Shown here: one piece after another, positions 27,075-32,336 of the stretch
Position numbering within the stretch: the stretch's first letter is position 1
How the letters are laid out: each line of letters begins with the position of its first letter
DNA from: an uncultured Gammaproteobacteria bacterium
GTDB taxonomy: Bacteria; Pseudomonadota; Gammaproteobacteria; Magnimaribacterales; Magnimaribacteraceae
Assembly: GCA_913031395.1 (NCBI GenBank)
Contig: CAJWDT010000010.1
Span: 1 to 32,336 of the forward strand
Reading direction: 5' to 3'
Length of the DNA: 32,336 bases
Notes under the pieces: generated by a model
What the model was told of the DNA's origin: nothing
What the model saw: only the letters and a program-made list of their open reading frames with translations
Databases searched by the model: none
Program-made: the position numbers and the translations under genes

Positions 27075-28707
27075 GACTTCGCTTATTTTAGCTATTGCAA
27101 TAACGTTTTATTACCTACTTTTACAGTGGCCACAAGGGTCTGATATGCAGGCTAATAATATTTATGAAGACAATAAAAGGCTGAGTATAGATAGTAGTGA
27201 GTACTTACAAACTAAACCTTTATTACAGCCCAATGACACTCCGAGTTTAAGCGCTATGACCGAACAGGAAACGGTAGAAGATGTAAGTGTTGATGGTGTT
27301 ATTTTTACAATAGAAAATGAAGATTTAATCCTGGAAATTGATGGCTCTAACGGCAGGATATTTAAATCCCTTTTCAAGGGTGTTAAAGAGACGCTAGGAT
27401 CAGAAAAGCCTCTGCCTTTACTTGGGGCAGATGACCAAAATTCTTACTTTGCAAATAGTGGTTTTTTTGATGATGTTAAAAACTCTTATATATATCCAAA
27501 CTTTACAAAGATGGTCCCGGCTGAGAACGATGATGGTTCTGTTACATATATATTCTCAGGTGAAAGTGAAGGGTTGTTTTTATCTAAAGAAATTACTCTT
27601 GCAGAACGAGGTTACGAAATCAAAGTGGAAGACGGAATAAGGTCTGACGGCAACAGAGAAAGTACAAATGTTGTTCCTTATGCGGTAATTGAATCAGAGT
27701 CTCCACAAAAAAAAGATCTTGGTTTTTTTAGCCCTGAAAGATTTGCTTATCATGGGCCGGTATTCTCTACTAATCAGGAAAAGTATGAAAAATATGGCTT
27801 TGATGACCTTCTAGATGAGTCTTATTCCGAGACATCTAGTGGTGGTTGGGTAGCAATCATACAACACTATTTTTTAACTGCCTGGATTCCTGAGCAGTCA
27901 AATGAAAACAAACTGCAAGGTAGGTTCACTGGAAGCAACCAACGTTTTTCAGTGGGTTACACGGGCGAAAAGATGTATTTACAGCCTGGCAATGCGGTTT
28001 TTTCAAGCAATACTCTCTATGTGGGGCCAAAACTGCCCGAACAACTCTCAAAAATTCAAGAAGATCTTAGCTTGACGGTAGATTATGGCTTCTTGTGGTG
28101 GTTGGGCAAGCCAATGTATTGGTTACTTAATATAGGGAATTCTTTGTTTAATAACTGGGGTTTGGCGATTATCTTTCTTACGGTTGTGATTAAACTTTTA
28201 ACATGGCCTCTATCTGCTAAAGCCTATGTTTCTATGGGTAAGTTAAGGGAATTACAGCCAAAAATGGCCCTTTTACAAGAAAAACATGGTGACAACAAAC
28301 AAGCGATGAGCCAAGAGCTTATGGAGATGTATAAAAAAGAAGGTGTTAATCCGCTGGGTGGTTGTTTGCCTATGCTTCTTCAGATGCCTTTTTTCTTAGC
28401 TTTTTACTGGGTTTTGCTTGAGACGGTAGAGCTTAGACACTCTCCTTTGTTTTGGATAAACGACTTATCTGACATGGATCCATATTTTATTCTTCCTATC
28501 TTAAATGCCGCGGGAATGTTTTTATCTCAGAAAATGACACCCACGCCTCCAAACGCAGACCCTATGCAGGCTCAAATGATGAAAATGTTTCCGTTAGTTT
28601 TTGCCTTTATGTTTGCCTGGTTCCCTTCTGGTCTCGTTCTTTACTGGACAATGAACATGGCCATACAAATACTGCAACAGTGGTGGTATTCTAGAAAAAC
28701 CGCCTAA
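27061..28707 (+). CDS. yidC: Membrane protein insertase YidC
   Basis: 548 residues from the chosen start. Seen: an N-terminal helix (about 3-22), a large periplasmic domain (about 30-330) as in Gram-negative YidC, and the conserved C-terminal insertase core with five helices, beginning near [21 protein letters not shown] (about 363). [20 protein letters not shown] and FPSGLVLYW follow. Known: inserts inner-membrane proteins alone or with SecYEG. A GGAG at 27051-27054, six bases before the ATG at 27061, picks this start over ATGs at 27040 and 27049. Confidence 0.98.
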   Translation: MDVIKTSLILAIAITFYYLLLQWPQGSDMQANNIYEDNKRLSIDSSEYLQTKPLLQPNDTPSLSAMTEQETVEDVSVDGVIFTIENEDLILEIDGSNGRIFKSLFKGVKETLGSEKPLPLLGADDQNSYFANSGFFDDVKNSYIYPNFTKMVPAENDDGSVTYIFSGESEGLFLSKEITLAERGYEIKVEDGIRSDGNRESTNVVPYAVIESESPQKKDLGFFSPERFAYHGPVFSTNQEKYEKYGFDDLLDESYSETSSGGWVAIIQHYFLTAWIPEQSNENKLQGRFTGSNQRFSVGYTGEKMYLQPGNAVFSSNTLYVGPKLPEQLSKIQEDLSLTVDYGFLWWLGKPMYWLLNIGNSLFNNWGLAIIFLTVVIKLLTWPLSAKAYVSMGKLRELQPKMALLQEKHGDNKQAMSQELMEMYKKEGVNPLGGCLPMLLQMPFFLAFYWVLLETVELRHSPLFWINDLSDMDPYFILPILNAAGMFLSQKMTPTPPNADPMQAQMMKMFPLVFAFMFAWFPSGLVLYWTMNMAIQILQQWWYSRKTA

Positions 28708-28714
28708 TTCCCTG

Positions 28715-30031
28715 TTGATTGATAGTAGAACTATAATTGCACCTGCGTCTGCGTCCGGGAGAGGGGGTATTTCTGTCATAAGAATGTCTGGGCCTCTATC
28801 TAACAAAATTGCAAAAGAAATGTGTGGCGAGCTTGCAGAGCCTTGGCGTTTCAAGAAATGTAACATCACTTCCAATAATGGTTCCTTAATAGATGTTGGT
28901 ATGGTTGTTTTTTTTAAATCACCTTACTCTTACACAGGAGAGGATATTGTTGAGTTTCATTGTCACGGCAACCCGATGATTGTTAACTTAATAATAGAAA
29001 GTGCATTAGTGTTAGGGGCGGTTGTAGCTGAACCTGGTGAGTTTACGAAAAAGGCCTTTTTAAATGATAAAATTGATCTTGCCCAAGCCGAATCTGTTGC
29101 TGATTTAATTAACGCCCAAAGCGAAAGCGCTATTATTGCCGCAAATTCTTCTCTTTCGGGTAACTTTTCTAAACAAGTTAATGGCATATTAGATGAGTTG
29201 ACGGAGGCAAGGGTTTTTGTAGAGGCTAATATAGATTTTCCAGATGAAGATATTGATAGAACGCATATGGAAAATCTGAACGAAAGACTGATTAAGTTGT
29301 TAGGTGTTGTAAGCGGGTTATTAACTTCTGTCCAAGACGGTGTGAAATTGCGTGAGGGTTATAGCGTCGCTATAGTTGGCCCGCCAAATGCCGGCAAATC
29401 AACACTGCTTAATTTGTTAGCTCGCGAGAGAGTTGCCATTACTTCTGATATCGAAGGAACAACCAGAGATTTGGTGAGAGTGCCGGTGAATTTGGCTGGT
29501 CTGATTATAGAGTTCATTGACACTGCGGGCATTAGGGAAGACCCTGAAAATTCAATAGAAGAGGAAGGTATTAGTAAATCCATAGAAGTTATAAATAAAT
29601 CTAATATTACCCTGGTAGTCCAAGACTCTACGTCTGTTAAACCGTTTAATGTTGAACTTGGGGAATCGATAGTTGTGATGAATAAGTCAGATTTGATGAA
29701 GGAATCACAACCAAATGATAAAAACGCTTTTTATGTGTCTTCTGTTTCAGGTGAGGGTGTGCCTGAACTCTTGAGTGAGTTAATTAAAAAGCTCGAGGTA
29801 GATGAAGGAGGTGAAACGGTTTTTTTATCCAGAAAAAGACATGAAGAGTGTTTAATAAAGGGTCGTGATTTTATAGATGAATCCTTGGAGGGTCTAAGGC
29901 AAGATTTGGGGCTTGAGTTGATAGCTGAAAATTTAAAGGAATCTCATAATGTTTTAGGAGAAATATTAAGACCCATGAGTTCAGACGATCTACTGGGTGA
30001 AATTTTCTCAGAATTTTGTATAGGTAAGTAG
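28715..30031 (+). CDS. mnmE: tRNA modification GTPase MnmE
   Basis: 438 residues, slightly shorter than the usual 450. With MnmG it installs the cmnm5 group on U34 of certain tRNAs. Seen: an N-terminal folate-binding TIIAPASASGRGGISVIRMSG, the GTPase motifs GPPNAGKS (222-229), TT (249-250), DTAG (269-272) and NKSD (323-326), and the C-terminal catalytic CIGK (435-438). The start is TTG, 7 bases after yidC. Partner mnmG follows after a 231-base gap with origin-like features. Confidence 0.97.
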   Translation: MIDSRTIIAPASASGRGGISVIRMSGPLSNKIAKEMCGELAEPWRFKKCNITSNNGSLIDVGMVVFFKSPYSYTGEDIVEFHCHGNPMIVNLIIESALVLGAVVAEPGEFTKKAFLNDKIDLAQAESVADLINAQSESAIIAANSSLSGNFSKQVNGILDELTEARVFVEANIDFPDEDIDRTHMENLNERLIKLLGVVSGLLTSVQDGVKLREGYSVAIVGPPNAGKSTLLNLLARERVAITSDIEGTTRDLVRVPVNLAGLIIEFIDTAGIREDPENSIEEEGISKSIEVINKSNITLVVQDSTSVKPFNVELGESIVVMNKSDLMKESQPNDKNAFYVSSVSGEGVPELLSELIKKLEVDEGGETVFLSRKRHEECLIKGRDFIDESLEGLRQDLGLELIAENLKESHNVLGEILRPMSSDDLLGEIFSEFCIGK

Positions 30032-30119
30032 TTGTAAAAAAACTGTTAGAAGAATTTTATTTTTTGTGAGTTAATTTTTTTACCAACAAAATGTACAACA
30101 AAATAAAAGGTTGTTCTTT

Positions 30120-30144
30120 GGGTGGCTAACAGGGTTAGTTTCCC
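30120..30144 (+). other. Hairpin-capable inverted repeat
   Basis: GGG...CTAAC, loop AGG, then GTTAG...CCC: a five-base-pair inner stem and a three-base-pair outer stem separated by a 3x3 internal loop. No U-run follows, so it is not a clear intrinsic terminator for mnmE. Confidence 0.3.
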
Positions 30145-30176
30145 GTAAGAACCTTATAAACTTTATGCCGCAGCGT

Positions 30177-30185
30177 TTATTCACA
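30177..30185 (+). promoter_or_regulatory. DnaA box (TTATTCACA)
   Basis: Matches the relaxed consensus TTATNCACA exactly, 78 bases upstream of mnmG and directly before the AT-rich stretch. Confidence 0.6.
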
Positions 30186-30199
30186 GGAAGGTGTGTCCC

Positions 30200-30258
30200 T
30201 AATAATAACTAATTAATATAAAATACATTTAAAGATAAAATTCTAAAATTAATATTAA
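30200..30258. other. AT-rich stretch, candidate DNA unwinding element
   Basis: About 59 bases containing only four or so G/C bases, composed of TAATAA/TAATTAATA-like elements. It is bracketed by DnaA boxes at 30177 and 30262. Candidate by composition and position only. Confidence 0.4.
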
Positions 30259-30261
30259 GGT

Positions 30262-30270
30262 TGTGGATAA
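30262..30270 (-). promoter_or_regulatory. DnaA box (perfect TTATCCACA, reverse strand) over the mnmG start codon
   Basis: TGTGGATAA on the plus strand; the mnmG GTG start (30263-30265) lies inside it. Same orientation as the box at 26277-26285. Confidence 0.7.
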
Positions 30271-32125
30271 GTACGAAGTTGTAGTAATTGGAGGGGGTCA
30301 TGCCGGAGTGGAGGCGGCTTCTGTTGCGTCACGTTACGGCGCCAAAACACTCTTGATAACCCACGATAAATCGAAAATAGGAGAAATGTCGTGCAACCCT
30401 GCTATAGGGGGAATAGGCAAAAGTCATCTTGCTAAAGAGGTTGATGCGCTTGGTGGGTTAATGGCGAAGGCGGCAGATAAATCAGGAATACACTACCGAG
30501 TTTTAAATTCAACAAAAGGCCAAGCTGTTAGAGCTACAAGAGTCCAGACTGACAGAGACCTCTACAAACTTGCGATACAAGAGCTAATCGTATCCACGAA
30601 GAACTTAACAATAAAAGAAGGCTCTGTAATTGATCTTGATATCGATGATTTAAAGATTAAATCAGTTAAAACTGATTCGGGAGAAAAGATTTTTACTAAA
30701 AGCGTAGTTTTAACAACCGGAACATTTTTAGGTGGTGTTATGCATACAGGGCTTGAACAATCTCCCGGGGGAAGAATAGGAGACCCTTCAAGTGAAAAAC
30801 TAGCCAAGAAACTTAGAAAACTAAATTTATCAGTGGGAAGGTTAAAGACAGGAACTCCTCCGAGATTAAATAAAAACACAATCAACTGGGATTTGTTGTC
30901 ACCTCAATCCGGAGACACACCAACCCCGTTATTATCATATACATCTAATGAAGAGGAGAGACCCAAACAATTAGATTGTTTTATGACAAGAACCAACAAA
31001 GAAACACACAAGATAATTATTGAACATTTAGATGAATCTCCTATGTACTCAGGAGTCATAGAGGGAGTAGGCCCAAGGTATTGCCCCTCTATAGAAGATA
31101 AAGTAATGAGATTTTCAGAGCGTGATTCACACCAAATTTTTGCAGAACCTGAAGGCCTTAATTCTGACTTGATATACCCAAACGGAATATCTACAAGCCT
31201 GCCCTTAAAAGCACAGGAAGCTCTTGTAAGATCTATTAAAGGTTTCGAAAAGGCAGAAATTATCCGCCCAGGCTATGCGATTGAATACGATTACTTTGAT
31301 CCAAAAGGTTTAAAACATTCGCTCGAGACAAAAGAGATAGAGGGTCTCTTTTTTGCAGGCCAAATAAACGGAACAACTGGTTATGAAGAGGCAGCCGCCC
31401 AAGGTCTAATGGCCGGCCTCAATGCTGCACTCCAGACCAACAACAAAGCACCCTTAATTCTAAGACGAGATGAGGCCTATACGGGCGTATTAATAGATGA
31501 TCTGGTTAGCCTAGGAACAAAAGAGCCCTACCGCATGTTTACGAGCAGGGCAGAATACAGGCTTATCCTAAGGGAGGACAATGCAGACATGAGGTTAACG
31601 GAAAAAGGTAAAGAACTAGGAATTGTTCCAGATCTTCTCTGGAAAACCTATCTCCAGAAAAAAGAACTTTCTAACAACGAGCTTGAAAGACTAAAGAAAG
31701 AAAAAATTAAACCCAACTCACCCGAAGCTGAAAAAATCCATCTCTTGTCGGGAGAAACCACTTCTAACAACATAAGTCTTTTAGAAATACTCAAAAGACC
31801 AAAGGTGTTTCATCATCACCTCCCGCAAGGTGAAAATATACTTCCCAACAATGTAATAGACGAGATAGAAGCATCTGTTAAATACGAAGGCTATATAAAA
31901 AGACAAAAAGCAGACATAGAAAAACTTCAAAGAAATGAAAACACACCAATACCCAGCTCTTTAGATTATTCAAATGTAGTAGGGCTTTCGAACGAAGTAA
32001 AACAAAAACTAACTGAAGCAAGGCCTGAGAGTTTGGCACGAGCTTCAAGGCTTCCGGGAATCACACCAGCAGCAATATCATTATTGATGGTACATATAAA
32101 AAAAGGAAGAAGACTAGTTGGATAA
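30263..32125 (+). CDS. mnmG: tRNA uridine-5-carboxymethylaminomethyl modification enzyme MnmG
   Basis: 620 residues, FAD-binding partner of MnmE in wobble-uridine modification. Seen: FAD loop VVVIGGGHAGVEAAS (about 6-20), CNPAIGGIGKSHLAKEVDALGG nearby, GTFLGGVMHTG, GRLKTGTPPR, and the family signatures GTTGYEEAAAQG and FTSRAEYRLILREDNADMRL. Length is normal. The start is GTG within a DnaA box, without a well-spaced Shine-Dalgarno sequence. It overlaps rsmG by 8 bases. Confidence 0.98.
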   Translation: MDKYEVVVIGGGHAGVEAASVASRYGAKTLLITHDKSKIGEMSCNPAIGGIGKSHLAKEVDALGGLMAKAADKSGIHYRVLNSTKGQAVRATRVQTDRDLYKLAIQELIVSTKNLTIKEGSVIDLDIDDLKIKSVKTDSGEKIFTKSVVLTTGTFLGGVMHTGLEQSPGGRIGDPSSEKLAKKLRKLNLSVGRLKTGTPPRLNKNTINWDLLSPQSGDTPTPLLSYTSNEEERPKQLDCFMTRTNKETHKIIIEHLDESPMYSGVIEGVGPRYCPSIEDKVMRFSERDSHQIFAEPEGLNSDLIYPNGISTSLPLKAQEALVRSIKGFEKAEIIRPGYAIEYDYFDPKGLKHSLETKEIEGLFFAGQINGTTGYEEAAAQGLMAGLNAALQTNNKAPLILRRDEAYTGVLIDDLVSLGTKEPYRMFTSRAEYRLILREDNADMRLTEKGKELGIVPDLLWKTYLQKKELSNNELERLKKEKIKPNSPEAEKIHLLSGETTSNNISLLEILKRPKVFHHHLPQGENILPNNVIDEIEASVKYEGYIKRQKADIEKLQRNENTPIPSSLDYSNVVGLSNEVKQKLTEARPESLARASRLPGITPAAISLLMVHIKKGRRLVG

Positions 32126-32336
32126 TACTCAGCAACAGACAATTCTAGAATATCAAACTCAGCTTCTAGCCTGGAACAAAACTCATAATCTGATTTCCAA
32201 AAACCAAGAAAAGCATATTTCGGAACACATTGAAGACTCTTTGCTGATATCGCACACACTTCAGAAACATGTTGTCGATCTTGGAAGTGGAGGTGGCTTG
32301 CCAGGCATACCGCTCGCGATAGTAAACCCTAATAAA
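32118..32336 (+). CDS. rsmG: 16S rRNA (guanine527-N7)-methyltransferase RsmG (partial, 5' end only)
   Basis: 73 codons visible, open to the window edge. Seen: WNKTHNLIS early, EHIEDSLL, and the SAM-binding motif DLGSGGGLPGIPLAI, which together identify RsmG (GidB). It methylates G527 of 16S rRNA. The probable start is TTG at 32118, overlapping the end of mnmG; an AGGAAG lies about ten bases upstream. mnmG-rsmG is the standard order. Confidence 0.93.
   Translation, partial: MDNTQQQTILEYQTQLLAWNKTHNLISKNQEKHISEHIEDSLLISHTLQKHVVDLGSGGGLPGIPLAIVNPNK

Larger units (their letters stand above)
30032..30262. other. mnmE-mnmG intergenic region, candidate oriC or second DnaA-binding region
   Basis: 231 bases, the longest gap in the window. 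From left: AT-rich sequence with T and A runs; a hairpin-capable segment (30120-30144); a consensus DnaA box TTATTCACA (30177-30185); an almost GC-free stretch (30200-30258) that could serve as a DNA unwinding element; and a perfect DnaA box over the mnmG start (30262-30270). Known: E. coli oriC lies immediately upstream of mnmG (gidA). No gene or RNA recognised inside. Confidence 0.5.

Noticed and set aside
30120-30144. Intrinsic terminator after mnmE
   Set aside because: The hairpin is weak, with an internal loop, and is not followed by a T-run; listed only as an inverted repeat.
30032-30262. A tRNA or small structured RNA gene between mnmE and mnmG
   Set aside because: No cloverleaf, conserved TpsiC-like sequence or promoter-terminator pair could be found by eye.

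Overview
The window looks like the chromosomal replication-origin neighbourhood of an AT-rich, tightly packed gammaproteobacterium, most plausibly a streamlined marine lineage of the SAR86 kind. That assignment is inference. It rests on gene order that, from memory, follows the Pseudomonas-type origin region (gyrB-recF-dnaN-dnaA / rpmH-rnpA-yidD-yidC-mnmE-mnmG-rsmG on one side; plsC-gmhB-GlyRS-LpxL-like, trkA-fmt-def, tsaC-aroE and a caa3-type cox cluster on the other), on low GC, on gaps of a few bases and on a TonB-dependent receptor. I count 34 protein genes, two of them cut by the window edges, and no rRNA or tRNA. No stretch of 300 bases lacks a gene.

Region 1 (1-2048, minus strand): the 5' three quarters or so of a ZnuD-like TonB-dependent receptor with four His/Asp/Glu-rich segments, one containing a 39-bp tandem duplication. 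It is preceded by a small exported Cys-x-x-Cys protein. Together they look like an outer-membrane transition-metal uptake module.

Region 2 (2055-10297, nearly all minus strand): a complete aa3/caa3-type cytochrome c oxidase locus. It holds coxB with a fused cytochrome c, coxA, the Cox11 copper chaperone, coxC, SURF1, a CxxxC membrane-anchored protein, heme A synthase, heme O synthase and SCO1. One small two-helix protein gene is inverted inside it. A good sigma70-like promoter precedes coxB. The metal module of region 1 sits directly downstream of SCO1 on the same strand, so metal import and Cu/heme enzyme assembly may be linked.

Region 3 (10413-20173): aroE, tsaC and purE on minus; then def, fmt, trkA, trkH, an LpxL-family acyltransferase, a single-chain (alpha2) glycyl-tRNA synthetase, gmhB and a PlsC-family acyltransferase on plus. 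The single-chain GlyRS stands where Pseudomonas carries glyQ-glyS, and rsmB is absent between fmt and trkA.

Region 4 (20181-32336): gyrB, recF, dnaN and dnaA run left; rpmH, rnpA, yidD, yidC, mnmE, mnmG and rsmG run right. Perfect DnaA boxes flank the dnaA/rpmH divide. A second DnaA-box and AT-rich segment lies between mnmE and mnmG, including a perfect box that covers the mnmG GTG start codon. Either or both gaps may be oriC.

No wholly new multi-gene system is evident. The best leads are the metal-receptor module fused to the cox locus, the in-place GlyRS replacement, the two-site origin layout, and two divergent gene pairs that share an identical palindromic -10-like octamer.
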